NCBI RefSeq assembly: GCF_024586455.1
Contig: NC_065923.1
Coordinates: forward strand, 2,669,501-2,733,500
Direction: 5' to 3'
Source of the DNA: Bactrocera neohumeralis
Lineage: Eukaryota > Arthropoda > Insecta > Diptera > Tephritidae
Length of the DNA stretch: 64,000 nucleotides
This document shows, piece after piece, positions 1-12,018 of this stretch. A program made the translations under genes and the position numbers. Position 1 is the first letter of the stretch. Every line of letters begins with the position of its first letter. Below the pieces are notes generated by a model, which had not been told where the DNA came from, ran no database searches, and saw nothing but the letters and a program-made list of their open reading frames with translations.

Positions 1-818
1 TAGCCAGCGTAGCCGCTGTCTTTTAATTCGCTGAACTATGTCAATGTCGTCATATATCTCATATAGCTCATCGTTCCATCGAATGCGATATTCGCCGTGG
101 CCAACGCGCAAAGGACCATAAATCTTTCACAGAACTTTTCTCTCGAAAACTCGCAACGTCGACTCATCAGTTGTTGTCATCGTCCAGGCCTCTGCACGAT
201 ATAGTAGGACGGGAATTTTGAGTGACTTATAGAGTTTGGTTTTTGTTTGTCGATAGAGGACTTTGCTTCTCAATTGCCTACTCAGTCCGAAGTAGCACCT
301 GTTGGCAAGAGCAATTCTGCGTTGAATTTCCAGGCTGACATTGTTGGTGGTGTTTACGCTGGTTCCCAAATATACGAAATTATCTACAACTTCAATGTTA
401 TGACTGTCAACAGTGACGTGAGTGCCAAGTCGCGAGCGCGACGACTGTTTGTTTGATGACAGGAGATATTTCGTCTTTCCCTCGTTCACTGCCAGACCCA
501 TTTGCTTTGCTTCCTTCTCCAGTCTGGAGAAAGCAGAACTAACGGCGCGGGTGTTGAGGCCGATGATATCAATATCATCGGCATACGCCAGCAGCTGTAC
601 ACTCTTATAGAAGATGGTACCTTCTCTATTTAGTTCTGCAGCTCGAACTATTTTCTCCAGAAGCAGGTTGAAGAAGTCGCACGATAGGGAGTCGCCTTGT
701 CTGAAACCTCGTTTGGTATCGAACGGCTCGGAGAGGTCCTTCCCGATCCTGACGGAGCTTTTGGTGTTGCTCAACGTCAGTTTACACAGCCGTATTAGTT
801 TTGCGGGGATACCAAATT
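1..818 (-). pseudogene. RTE reverse transcriptase, C-terminal half (broken)
   Basis: The longest open piece is 127-774. It contains the RT palm with the QGDSLS block, the catalytic AYADDIDIIG block (motif C, about residues 63-72) and the thumb and connection region, and breaks at LRVFERKVL. The stop at 127-129 is TGA where copy 2 has CGA (Arg). Reading continues in the same frame past it to the window edge (KIYGPLR...), so this is a point nonsense mutation and not the natural end. Upstream of 774 the frame extends to a deletion junction near 819, where the FGIPAKLIRL helix abuts the STTDQ segment. The conserved block that normally separates those two (RT motif A with the first catalytic Asp) is absent. 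This is a non-functional polymerase remnant. Confidence 0.9.
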
Positions 819-1893
819 CTGGTCGGTTGTTGATTTGCCAGGTCTAAAGCCGTACTGATAAGGTCCAATCAGTTTGTTGACGGTGGGCTATAATCTTTCA
901 CACAATACGCTCGATAGAACCTTATATGCGATGTTGAGGAGGCTTATCCCACGGTAATTGGCGCAGATTGTTGGGTCTCCCTTTTTGTGGATTGGGCAGA
1001 GCGCACTTAAATTCCAATCGTTGAGCATGCTTTCGTCTGACCATATTTTACAAAGAAGCTGATGCATGCTCCTTATCAGTTCTTCGCCGCCGTGTTTGAA
1101 TAGCACGGCCGGTAATCCATCGGCCCCCGCCGCTTTGTTGTTCTTCAGACGGGTAATTGCTATTCGAACTTCTTCATGGTCGGGCAATGGAACGTCTGCT
1201 CCAACGTCATCGATTGGGGAATCGGGTTCGCCTTCTCCTTGCGTTGTGCGTTCACTGGATTTCAGCAGGCTGAAAAAGTGTCACCATCGGTCACTATATC
1301 ACCTTTGGGGGTTCTACAAGAGTATGCTCCGGTCTTGAAACCTTCAGTTAGCCGCCGCATTTTTTCGTAGAATTTTCGAGCATTACCCCTGTCGGCCAGC
1401 TTATCAAGCTGTTCACACTCACGCATTTCGGCCTCTTTCTTTTTCTGTCTGCAAATGCGTCTCGCTTCCCTCTTCAACTCTCGGTATCCATCCCATCCTG
1501 CACGTGTTGTGGTCGATCGCATCGTTGCGAAGTAGGCAGCCTGTTTCATCTCCGCTGCTATACGGCACTTCCGAAAAGCAATGGTTTCGGTTGCAGCTGT
1601 ACGTATGGAGTTTGAAATGCCGTCCCACAGTTCCCTTATACCGAGGTGTTGACGAGTGCTCTCAGAGCGCAGGAGTGCAAGTCGAGTAGAAAATCGTTCG
1701 GCTATCTGTTGTGATTGCAGCTTCTCGACGTCGAACCTTCCTTATGATTGTTGGCATGCCTTTTTTGCTGCACAGAGGTGGGCTGCGAATCTTGGCTGTA
1801 ACAAGATAGTGGTCCGTGTCGATGTTAGGACCTCGAAACGCACGCACAGCTAAAACACTGGAGACGTGTCTTCCGTCTATCACAACATTATAA
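819..1893 (-). pseudogene. RTE endonuclease C-terminus, linker and RT N-terminus (broken)
   Basis: Open pieces are 1662-1883 (end of the APE-like endonuclease: IDGRHVSSV, then TDHYLVTAKI with the catalytic DH), 1262-1549 (basic linker rich in Arg, Lys and Glu) and 888-1187 (RT fingers: LKNNKAAGADGLPAVLF, CPIHKKGDPTICANYRGISLL). The last piece stops at 888-890 where copy 2 reads Leu-Lys-Pro. An AAG to TAG change accounts for that stop, and the frame continues through PTVNKLIGPYQ to the deletion junction near 819. The 5' boundary at 1893 cuts the endonuclease about 20 codons upstream of the DHYLV motif, so most of the nuclease is missing. Confidence 0.9.
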
Positions 1894-2284
1894 ACATTAT
1901 ATTAGAGGGATTAAAACAATAATCAAACTACAAATGAAATACCCACTCCAGATATACTCATTTCATTACAAGTACTTTGGGTATTTATCTGCGCTCTTTC
2001 GAGATAACATGTACCCTCATGTAAAAAATTGAATACTGCGATTTCTTTCGTCTACATGAACAAATACAAGAGTTGCAATTTTGCCTTTCTCAACTCGTTT
2101 TCGCCATATTCTCGTACTAGTTTTATCTCGAAGTGGCTCTATGCAATTGATAATGAAACTAAGTAACTTTGGAAGATAGTTGAAATATAGTAATACCGTG
2201 CTCATGTGCCTTGAGGTTGAACAAGTGTTTATCAAAATTCTAACTCCATGCGACAATTTCAGAAACTCAACAATCCGTTACATA
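1894..2284. other. AT-rich spacer, nothing recognised
   Basis: I see no coding signal, repeat or RNA gene. The longest open frame (2017-2256, minus) has no recognisable domain and lies in AT-rich sequence. Confidence 0.6.
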
Positions 2285-2690
2285 TGGTGTCATAAACTCG
2301 AGTTTACTAGTTCTTCGATGAGTTAGGAGAAAACGATAGTCACTGACTTGTGTAGTATCATAAACTCGAGTTTATTGTCTACTTGAAAATTTTGCAAAAA
2401 TCACTAGTCACAAACTCGAGTTTGCTCAGAAGATCATGTTGTGTTAAAAACTAGAGTTAAGTGTCAAGGAATAAACACTAGTCAAAAGCTCATGTTGTGC
2501 CATAAATTCAAGAACCTATTGTCCGTTTGAGTATTTAACAGAAAACACCAAAACTTGTGATATATGATAAACTAGAGTTTTTTGTCTCTGATTTTGGCAT
2601 TAAACACTACTCGCAAACTCGAGTTTATTGCCTATTTAAAGATGAGGTAGTAAATACTAGCCAAAAGAAAAAAAATTGTGTTATAAAGCT
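2285..2690. repeat. degenerate array of the palindrome AAACTCGAGTTT
   Basis: Perfect 12-bp palindromes AAACTCGAGTTT occur at 2294-2305, 2362-2373, 2412-2423 and 2615-2626. One-base variants AAACTAGAGTTA and AAACTAGAGTTT lie at 2448-2459 and 2569-2580, with a weaker relative near 2504. Start-to-start spacing is 36 to 68 bp. Companion words recur between them: CATAAACTCGAG, CACTAGTCA or CACTAGTCAAAAG, and CATGTTGTG. This suggests a diverged tandem repeat or minisatellite rather than isolated sites. The function is unknown. It could be a decayed satellite or a clustered binding site for a dimeric DNA-binding protein. Confidence 0.8.
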
Positions 2691-3180
2691 TCGACTGCAC
2701 TGCTAAGTTGTGAGCGATAAATAAGTCATTATCAATAAAATGATCTCCCAGAAGTATGTGAGTCTCTTACTAGAACTTTACATAAAGCTCCCAACCCAAG
2801 TATACCTTTAAGATAAATACTTTAAAATTAAATTTTGATGCACAATTTTGAAAGTGTGCCTCTGTGCTTACCACCCAATATCTGACACAAAAGAATAGCA
2901 ACTTATTGAGAAAAAGAACAAATAGGTAGGGATTTCCTTTATTCTACCACCCACTTTTGACACTTACACCTTTAACTACAATGAAATAGCATTTTACGAC
3001 ATTTCTCAATTGTGTTTATTACCAACTAACAACAATAAAAATATTACACGAAATGATAACGGTACTAAGCTGCAAACTAAAGTGATTTCTTTTCTAGTCA
3101 AACAGAAAAGTTCAACACTGCCATTGTTGGCACGCGATGACGCTGGTGACGATGATAGGGTGCATAGAAAATTTTAAATC
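2691..3180. other. AT-rich spacer, nothing recognised
   Basis: This is low-complexity AT-rich DNA with no convincing open frame, repeat or RNA structure. Confidence 0.55.
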
Positions 3181-4440
3181 GAAAAAGTTTTGCATACTAA
3201 AAAGTTACAACAGCAGCGCCGCACGCACACACACAAGATGGCAGGCAAACAATGACGGCGTGTGACCGGCCCAGACGCGCGCGGATGTGTTGCACGTCTA
3301 AAACTTGGAGTAGCAAATAGGAAACCAAAAGGGAGAAGGTGATAAAATAAAAGTGGGTAATTGCAAGTATTTTGTGGCAACACTGGCAAGTAACGCAACC
3401 ATACATTGTCGTTTTTAGTACACAAATTGCTGCAGCGACAAAGATGATGCACAAATCGCCGAGCGATAATTTTTGTTGGGACGAAAGCAATGACTAAACT
3501 GCAAAATAAAACGCACGAAAAAAGTCAAATTGGGTTTCATTTCCAAAAACAGAGGCAAATATCACTTGATACTTGCAATTGTTGAGCACTTGCCTCGTGC
3601 TAACACCCACACACACTCAGACGTATACTTCTCGTGTTGCACACTTGCCTCCTGCTATGCTTGCCTGCCATTAGGGCGGTGGTTTTCTTGCTGCAACGAT
3701 TATGCACGTCTTCTACAAACTTGCTCGGTTTATTGTTGGTGTGGTTTCTGCTGCCACTCACGTTGCTGTCACTCCTTGTTAGTCTTTCGCCGGCTTTGTG
3801 GCTGCAACAAATTGTTGTTTACCTTTAGAAATGTTGTTTGCCAGCAAAGCAAAAACAAAAATGCATAGAAAACTCACCGCCGCAATCGCTGCCACACCGA
3901 GTTGGGTATCAGTGACAAGTCAGCGCGTTGCCACATTCACACAAACACACACATCTATCAACAGCAGCAGAAGAAACCTGGCGCGGCGTAAGAAGCGCTG
4001 CGGCTTTAGTGTCAGGAAAGGAATTGTCAGCAACAAATGTTGCCTCTGTAGACCACAAATCGAGTTTCTATGCCACCTAAGTATTTCTTTTGAAACTTTT
4101 CTTCTTTACAACTCGGTATACCGTAATGTGGCTTCAGCGCGCTTACGTCTGCCAGTGGCAGCTGTGACGCTGCGCAATCTTCCGCCGACTGTTGCAGTTG
4201 TGCAAGGACTTTGCATTCATTTTTGCACCTAACTATTTCATTTCTTTCTTATTTTACATAATACCGTTGAGTAATTTTTCTCATTCGCGTCATTTTCGCT
4301 TTGTGCGCTGTGTGTTCGGAGGTGGAAGGCATGCAATTTGCAGCTTACAAAGTACGCTCGCTAACAAAAGGTGTTGATGGAGTTGTTCAAAAGTAAAGGT
4401 GTTGCAAGATGAAAGTTGCCAATGAGTGGCCTGCTTGTTA
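3181..4440. other. GC-richer non-coding island with overlapping spurious frames
   Basis: Many overlapping frames are open on both strands (for example 3530-3868 and 3798-4232 on plus, 3174-3490 on minus). None shows a domain, a consistent composition or splice-consistent boundaries. The peptides are rich in Cys, Leu, His and Thr encoded by CA, TG and TTG words. I read this as stop-poor non-coding DNA. A short host exon cannot be excluded from sequence alone. Confidence 0.5.
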
Positions 4441-5700
4441 CATAAGTGCGTGAGTGTCTTGAGTTTACTTTTATTTGGCTATTTAAGCTTCAGAGAAAGA
4501 TTCTCTTTGGGCTTAAACAAGGAGTTCTATTCCATAGAATTGCATTAATTTCCGCAGGGTTATGATCTGGTAACATTGACAAAGCGAAAACCGTCTGATC
4601 AAATTTGACCCGGAGTGACAATAAAATAATATTTCCATAGATTGTTTAAAAAAAAGCACTAGTATCACCTTTAAAATAGGCTTCTTTCACTATACAGCCT
4701 GCTAACGATTAAATAATTTTTTTTTACATTTCCTATAAGACTGGGCTTGTTTAGTTCTTTCGGTTTCAGCTTATTTTTCCTGCGCTTTTTTTATATTCGT
4801 GCATATTTTCAAGTCTCTTTCATAAATACACGCTCGTCATTATATAGTAACTATCCTTCTTGTCGTCCTTTTCGCAAATATTCAGGTATTTTGGCACCCT
4901 TTATACCAAAAGCATTAACCAAAATCTGTTAAGTCTTTCCATGAGAGACTTTGAGATCCTTTGCTTTCTCTATGGTACTAACATGCCGATTTTTAAACAG
5001 TGTTTATTTATTAAAAGATGTAGATGGAGGACTCGCATGAGGCAATTTTTCTATGAACTTTCATCACAACCTTCACTGAATGCTTCTGAGCTATTTTAAA
5101 CGATTTCATGATCATGATTCCTTCGGAAATATAAAATTTAAGCAAACTCATTGTTCCTTTTTCTATGATTAGATTCACCGGATAAATTTTGCAGTCCGGA
5201 TAAGATTTGATCATATGTATTAGAGGATGTCTTTCGAACCCTACTATACTGAACTGCGCGTTTCAGTTAAGCAGAAGACATTTATGAATAATGACACAAC
5301 AGTCGGCTCTGCACAGTGATACACATAGGTCCCAAACAAACATCCGAATTGACAAAGCACCTCTGGTGCCAGCTGATTAGCACTAAAATTCCACCTGCAT
5401 GCCATGCCTGAGGTTAACTAATTTAGCTGGCCACCAGCTTGAGCATATTGCCACACTAACACACCGTAATTTATTAGCGGTGTTTTCCGCAAGTACTTAT
5501 GACATGCTTAGAAAAATTAATATAATGAATTTAGAACACTAAGGATAGCGTCCAAAGTAAAGTGAAACAACAGGTGTAGAATAAATGAACAACAAATTGC
5601 AGCAAACAGCACACACATATATAGGAGTATAATCAAAGCGACCAGCAACCGGCGACCGGCGACCTACTGATAAGCGCACAGCGCAGCTATGTCAGCAGGA
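4441..5700. other. AT-rich spacer, nothing firmly recognised
   Basis: No gene is visible. The stretch around 4545-4630 has a more balanced composition than its flanks (GATCTGGTAACATTGAC, then TGATCAAATTTGACCCGG). It may be a transposon remnant, but I cannot name it. Confidence 0.45.
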
Positions 5701-7560
5701 AGGTGACAATTTTAAAGTTTGCGCGGCAATGACAAACCCGCGCAACCTCATTCCGCCACACTGCCACGGCAAGCATCGGGCAGCCGCTGGTTGCCCCACC
5801 ACCTACCTAATTGTTTACTCCACTTGCCGCAAAGTGCAAACACAGTGGCCACCGTGCAGTATTTACCACTTGGGCGCCGCCGCCACAGGAGTAGGTGGCC
5901 CAGACACCCGAGCACCCGTTGCCAGCTGTCACCTGTTATTTGCCAGCCACACATTTACAAGCTGCCGCTGCGACGTGGTGGTGATACTCATAGACTGTCT
6001 CCACACTGTAGATGTCGAGGACTACATCCCCTTTGCGCTTCCGATTGCCTCCATATCCCGCTCTTCTGGTGTTGGCGCGTTGAATCGTGTGGCGAATGGC
6101 GTGCCAACAATTAGTTTCAAAGCAAACTTTTTCTTCGACCCCCCGCTTCCTCCTCACTACTCAGGTGCAAGTGCACTGCAATTGCGGTGGCAATTGTTGC
6201 GGCTTCGATGTGCTTGCTACCCCTTTCTTGCTTAGCGCTGGTGTTCTGACGCGCGCCCTTCGTTGCCACCTTTCGTGCGCGTTGGCAGTTTTTCATTGTT
6301 GATTCTCCACTTTGTTATTTGCCTTTATACTAAATCGCTATTTTTACCCCACAGCCAATTCTTTCGCTGTTTTCCTTTCGTTTTCCCCCTCGCACTCCGC
6401 CTGTGTGCCGCTGCGCGTTGTTAGCTTGGTTTACCTACAAATTTCAACTGTCATGTCATCTGGAATTTATGTTGGTTTTTGTGATCAGCGCCATCGGTTG
6501 GTCGGCTCCGTGGTTATTTCTTATAGAAACTGCGCGCCATTGCCAGCGTTCGCTGTATTTGTTTATGTGTGTGTGTGTGTAGTGCGCAGCCTTATCTGAA
6601 CATAGCCAACCTGCTGTTTGGCGAGGTAGCAGCTACTGAGCAGGCAGTCAGCAATCAGCAGCAACTTCGCAGTCCTATATAATTTTCGTTGCTGCTTTTC
6701 TTACTCAACGCAAGTACACACATAGGCACACACACACAATTGCAAACACACATTAAATGGCATGCCAGTGTCGTGTTTTGTTCCGTGCGACTATGTTTTC
6801 CGACAATTTTTCATTTCAGCTGCCAGCTGTGGCATTCAACACCAGAGCACTTTGTGCGGTGTTGCTGTCGCTGTTAACGTATTTTTCATTGTTGGTGTTA
6901 GTGGCGCATTTCCGTATGCGATATTATTCCTTGTCACCATCAATGAGTTGCTTCCGCTGATATGCGTTAGCTGGATGGCATAAATGTGCCTGTGAGTATG
7001 TGTTAGTGCATGGCGAAATGCTCGTGCTGGCGCTTGCGGCATCACCTATTTTCACAAAAGAATAAAAAAGTGAGAAAACAAATACAATTTGTACTAGTTC
7101 CACTTTCGCTGAATTCGATCTGCTTTCTAGTTTATCAGCATACACTGACTCACACACACATACGGAGCGCAGATCTGCAATATCCGGTTCCATTTGCTCT
7201 TTTTCTGATTTCACTTCCACCGCCAATTCGTCATGAAATATTTACCTGCTGACAAATGTGTCATTGCTTAGTGTTGTAGAAAGCGCAAAAAACAACAAAA
7301 ACAACAACTGCCATGTGAACTGTTGCATTGCGTTCTCGACTTCGCGTCCGTGCACTCATTGTCTATCACATATTGTTGGCAATTCGATCTACGATTCTTA
7401 CAGGGATTACGGTGCCGACTCCTCTGCGCCTTCACCGTGAGTATGCCTATTTGCTTTGCTGGTAGTTTTGCCACATATTGGCGCTCGTTATGTTTGCTGT
7501 AAATTAAGTCGTACAAGCAACAGCGAGGTGTTTGTGTGCGAGTCAACGAGGTTGTGTGGA
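5701..7560. other. GC-richer non-coding island with CA/TG microsatellites
   Basis: Several frames are open at once (5719-6114, 5729-6235, 5936-6157 minus, 6762-6983). None has a recognisable domain, and the simultaneous openness of several frames argues against real coding. Short microsatellites occur at 6566-6580 (TG) and about 6715-6751 (CA-rich). Confidence 0.5.
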
Positions 7561-10228
7561 AAAGAGACAGAGGTAACGAGTAATAAAGGTTCTGTAGTAC
7601 ACTGTAGATAATACTACTTTATTTGATGCGGTCGTCACTCTTAAGTTGCATTAATTGATTTACTGGAAGTTTGACATCAATACCGTATAAACTCAAAACT
7701 ACTAATTTCTAAAAGAAAAAAAATCGAAAACACTAAATTTATGAAAAATTTATATATTCTGAGTGGCCGACATTTTGTTAAGTATTTTTTTTTTTTTTAA
7801 TTTTGTTGGTTCATGCCATAATGACACTTGTTCTAAGTAAGATTCGTCCAGAATTTTCCAATGGTTCGAATAATTACAAAAAATCTTTTCTGTTTTCGTT
7901 TGATTTATCTTTTAAAATATGATTAAAAAAAGATGCTCAAATGGATGGTAAAAATATAGAAATATAGAGAGCTTGCTTAAGCAAAAGATCACTGAGAACG
8001 AAAAAAATTAATCACATCTACAGATTTCTGTACACTGCTGTTATAAATTTTATTGTCCACGTCCCAGCGTTGTTTACTAGAAAGGTGATATTATATTGGG
8101 ATTTCATTGGATTATTACTTCTATTTTATCAGCTTATCCTGTTAGGAAAACTAAGGAATAATTTTAATCGATTTTAGTTAATGGCTTATGACCTAAGAGG
8201 TATCTAGGATGAACCTATTTAGTTATCTCCACACTTTACAAAGTAGGAACAGTTAACGTTTTGTATTTTTTGTTATTAGTAGTTATTAGATATCATTTTC
8301 AGGAGAAAGTCTTGTATCAAAATTATATTAATTCCGGGTAGTCAAGCTAACTCTTTTGGAAATGGAGCGTTGTATAGTTTAAGGCCCACCTGCTTCAAGT
8401 GTTCTTCACTGCTATTCTAATATAGAGATATTTAGGTGTTTTTCTAATTTCTTTTCGTCAGCATCTTGACTTCTGGAAAGTGTACTTGGAGGCTTCACAC
8501 CACGCTGTCCACACTGTTCTTATCGTTTATGTTATAAGTTGAGCTAATTTATGGATTTTTAGTGTTATTTACCTTCGTTTTCTTTATATAAAATTACTTA
8601 CACATAGTTTGAATATTATTTCTTAAGATGAAATTAAACCTCCGTCGTCTAACTAGGCATAGATTTCTAGCATAACGAAAAGCCAATTGAACTAATATCC
8701 GAGTCGAGTTTCCAATAAATTGTTTAGGGTACTGCCGACCTGAACCTTTCGGTAAATTTTTCTTACAATATTTACCTACTGTTTTCTCTACCTGAACTAG
8801 GTTGCCATCTCGTCAAGGAATTCTCAAGTGGTGTACTCTTTTTGCATTCTCATTAAATTTCATGAAACATTTCAGTGCACACTGAATAAATATTTACGCA
8901 AATGAACTTAAAGTAAGCTTATTTGTGAGCATTTGTGTATGTGTGGGCACACATGCGCACATAAATAGGTAAATAGTAGTAGATGCAAACTTAAAGGAAA
9001 AATAAAATAAAATTCGAGAAAGCTTGTTAGGAGACCCTACGGTGACAGCGCTTGAGTAAACATTGCGACAGTTGAGGCAGCTAGAAACGTTGCTGTCAGC
9101 CAGCGCACTCAACCACTGGCACAAGCACACACACACTTGCACACCAACTCACTTTGTCTGCCGGTGCAATAATTCCGTTGAATTTGTCGGAATTGTGCAA
9201 GCGTGTGCGCACACTACTCTTGAGTGACACAAGAATTTCCGCAATTAACGGTGACAATCATTCGAAAATAGCTGCTGATTGGCTTACTGACTGTCTAACT
9301 GACTTTATAAGTTAATTTCACTTCGAGTGGTTGATCAACTCGATGACATATTGACAAATGCTGGCGCTTGTAGTGGTGCACACTCCCTGAGCTGATGGTT
9401 AAGTCGAAAGTTCGTTTTTGATTTGCTTGGTAATTTTAAATATTTTTTTTTGTGGTAAATGCACTCATGTATTAGAAAAGTTTTAGGAAATCATTTTTTA
9501 AAGTCAATAGGTAATGTGATTTGTGTTTCCAAATTTAATACAACAATAACACATACAAGTTTTTTCCTACAGATTTTTAAGTTGCCGAACTCAAGTTTGT
9601 CTGCAGCACTTGCTCAGCTATTCATAGCCTTAAACTTTATGCTACCCGAGTTCGCTTTCAGATTTCGCTTCGTATGAAATATCGTCTAGCAACTTTTCCA
9701 TTTAAAGTGATTTACTGCTTCCCCACCTGTGTATGTTTTGTGGTTGTTACCTTATGTTGCATTAATTATTCATGCAAAGAAATCAATCAATATCAATTTG
9801 TCGATCCAAATTACATGATCACACACACACATACATGTATTTGCCATTGCCAACCGACACTGATACTGGTGGCGCGTGCTGGAATCTGTTTATTTTCGAA
9901 CAATGTGGCTTGAAATAAATCTGGAAGCCTAGTGACGGCAGGATGAAAATAGCAAACCGCGCATATGTGCACATGTTCGTAATTGGTGTGGTGGATTAGT
10001 CAATATTTCGTGAGTTGTCCAAATTAGAATGTAAAATTGTAAGTGACATGAGGTAATTTGTGTGCGAGAACAGCAGAGTCAAGGATTTTAAGTAACAGCA
10101 GCCGTAATTAGTGACAAGCTGAATGAACCATAAATACAATTTGAAATGTTGTACAGTGTTGAGTGCAAGATTTGTAAGAAAATATGATTTATTTCAAAAT
10201 AAATAAAATTTAAATAAATAATAATAAT
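7561..10228. other. AT-rich spacer, nothing firmly recognised
   Basis: This is non-coding sequence with poly(T) tracts (for example 7787-7798) and short CA/TG runs near 8936 and 9128. The open frames (8894-9142 minus, 9459-9677, 9674-9913, 10088-10318 minus) have no recognisable domains. It grades at 10200-10228 into an AT-rich stretch where the next repeat element is inserted. Confidence 0.5.
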
Positions 10229-11306
10229 AACAAGTAAGGAAGGGCTAAGTTCGGGTGTCACCGAACATTTTATACTCTCGCATGATAAAGTGATAATCGA
10301 GATTTCATTATACGTCATTTACATATTTTTCAAATACCGTATTTTTGTAAAGTTTTATTCCGCTATCATTATTGGTTCCTAATGTATGTACTATATATTA
10401 CACAGAGAAGGCATCAGATGGAATTCAAAATAGCGTTATGTTGGAAGAAGGCGTGGTTGTGAACCGATTTCACCTATATTTCGTACATGCCATCAGGGTG
10501 TTAAGAAAATATTATATACCGAATTTCATTGAAATCGGTAGAGTAGTTCCTGAGATATGGTTTTTGGTCCATAAGTGGGCGAGGCCACGCCCATTTTCAA
10601 TTTTTAAAAAAAGCCTGGGTGCAGCTTCCTTCTGCAATTTCTTCCGTAAAATTTAGTGTTTCTGACGTTTTTTGTTAGTCCGTTAACGCACTTTTAGTGA
10701 TTTTCAACATAGCCTTTGTATGGGAGGTGGGCGTGGTTAATATCCGATTTCTTCCATTTTTGAACTGTATATGGAAATGCCTAAAGAAAACGACTCTGTA
10801 GAGTTTGGTTGGCATAGCTATAGTAGTTTCCGAGATAGGTACAAAAAACTTAGTAGGGGGCGGGGCCACGCCCACTTTTCCAAAAAAATTGCGTCCAAAT
10901 ATGCCCTCCCTAATGCGATCCCTTGTGCCAAATTTCACTTTGATATCTTTATTTATGGCTTAGTTATGACACTTTATAGGTTTTCGGTTTCCGCCATTTT
11001 GTGGGCGTGGCAGTGGGCCGATTTTGCCCGTCTTCGAACTTAACCTTCTTATGGAGCCAAGGAATACGTGTACCAAGTTTCATCATGATATCTAAATTTT
11101 TACTCAAGTTACAGCTTGCACGGACGGACGGACAGACGGACTGACGGACAGACAGACATCCGGATTTCGACCCTACTCGTCGCCCTGATCACTTTGGTAT
11201 ATATAACCCTATATCTGACTCTTTTAGTTTTAGGACTTACAAACAACCGTTATGTGAACAAAACTATAATACTCTCCTTAGCAACATTGTTGCGAGAGTA
11301 TAAAAA
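10229..11306 (+). mobile_element. non-coding interspersed element, family D, copy A (most complete)
   Basis: The left end reads AACAAGTAAGGAAGGGCTAA. A 15-bp subterminal repeat TTTTATACTCTCGCA (10268-10282) is perfectly inverted as TGCGAGAGTATAAAA at 11291-11305. A GGAC/GACA microsatellite lies at 11120-11158. The 3' end folds as a hairpin: ATACTCTC (11269-11276) pairs with GAGAGTAT (11294-11301), and GCAACA (11281-11286) pairs with TGTTGC (11288-11293). Degenerate internal blocks repeat words such as GTGGGCG and GGCCACGCCCA (near 10573, 10722, 10862 and 11001). No open frame looks like a transposase. The architecture resembles DINE-1/Helentron-type non-autonomous elements, but that assignment is an inference. 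Two more copies lie at 11711-12018 and 57203-58120. Confidence 0.8.
11120..11158. repeat. GGAC/GACA tetranucleotide microsatellite
   Basis: Imperfect GGAC, GACA and GACT units lie inside family D copy A. The same microsatellite is at about 11962-11985 in copy B, so it is a structural part of the family and not chance. Confidence 0.85.
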
Positions 11307-11710
11307 GCAAATAAATCTTTGGAAAGTGCAAATGTGGCAACTGCACTTTGCTCCAGATTATTTCAGTGAAAAACTAAAAATATATCTATTTAGCTTATAT
11401 TTTGACGCATTTATGAAAAGAAAAGTAGAAATGCAGCGAAATAATTTTAAAGATATATTTATTTTTTTTTAAGTCGAGTTTTAAATCATCAAGAATGTGC
11501 TTAAGCGCAGAAAAAACTGCTGTTGAAAAATCCTAAAATCTTAGAAAAGGAAAAAGTGCAACAACTTTGCCTACTTTAAGGCGCATGCAGGGAAAAAAAT
11601 GATGAAAAACTTAAATATGAGAGAATTGATACAAAAGAGAAGACCAGAAAAATAATTAGACATTCAGTTTGAAGTCAAATGAATACTTTCACAAACGAGG
11701 TTATTACTTT
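11307..11710. other. spacer between two family D copies, nothing recognised
   Basis: AT-rich non-coding DNA with a poly(T) tract near 11462. I see no gene or repeat. Confidence 0.5.
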
Positions 11711-12018
11711 AACAAGTAAGAAAGAGCTAAGTTCGCTTATAACCGAACATTTCGTACTCTTGCCAGAATTAAGGCCAAGGCAGTACCTTCAGGTACATAA
11801 GGCATGTTAGTTATATGTTGTTTAGGGCGAGTCTTCACACGATTTTATTCATTATATGCAAATTGGTGTTTTGTGGGTGCAAGAAACCAGCATACCCAGT
11901 TTTATAAGATAACTTCAATAATTACAAATCAACTTTTACTCAAGTTACAGCTCTCACAGAAAGACGGACGGACGGACAGACAGATAATTACCCGTATTTC
12001 GACTCGTCTTGTCATATA
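11711..12018 (+). mobile_element. non-coding interspersed element, family D, copy B (internally deleted)
   Basis: The left end AACAAGTAAG...GAGCTAAGTTCG, followed by ACCGAACATTTCGTACTCTTGC, matches copy A with substitutions. The middle 600-700 bp are missing. The sequence resumes at CTCAAGTTACAGCT, followed by the GGAC microsatellite and a CGTATTTCGACTCGTC block matching about 11162-11180 of copy A. It is interrupted at about 12018 by the start of a mariner, and I do not see its 3' hairpin beyond. Confidence 0.75.

Larger units (their letters stand above)
1..1893 (-). mobile_element. RTE-type non-LTR retrotransposon, copy 1 (decayed, 5'-truncated)
   Basis: Reading on the minus strand, fragments of endonuclease, linker and reverse transcriptase are arranged in the order expected of a single-ORF RTE-type element. 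The sequence aligns by eye along nearly its whole length with the copy at 17545-20439. Position 1 corresponds to about 17789 there, so the 3' end lies outside the window. The element ends at about 1893, inside the endonuclease domain, which is the usual 5' truncation of target-primed insertions. Relative to the second copy it lacks roughly 30 bp near 1270 and roughly 30 bp near 1560. It also has several stop codons and a deletion at about 819. It is an old, dead copy. Confidence 0.93.

Noticed and set aside
2643..2652. TGAGGTAGTA, identical to the start of let-7
   Set aside because: Only ten bases match, the following bases diverge, and the site lies inside the AAACTCGAGTTT repeat array with no precursor hairpin.
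3530..4377. Possible host gene from several plus-strand frames
   Set aside because: Frames overlap in multiple phases and on the opposite strand, with no domain, no consistent composition and no exon structure.
5719..6302. 168-aa and 131-aa overlapping frames
   Set aside because: Two or three frames are open simultaneously, the peptides lack any domain, and the sequence is rich in GCC/CAC/TGC words that are poor in stops.
10372..10656. 94-aa frame inside family D copy A, and the 118-aa frame at 11116-11472
   Set aside because: They fall within or across the non-coding repeat and its GGAC microsatellite, and are not shared by copies B and C.
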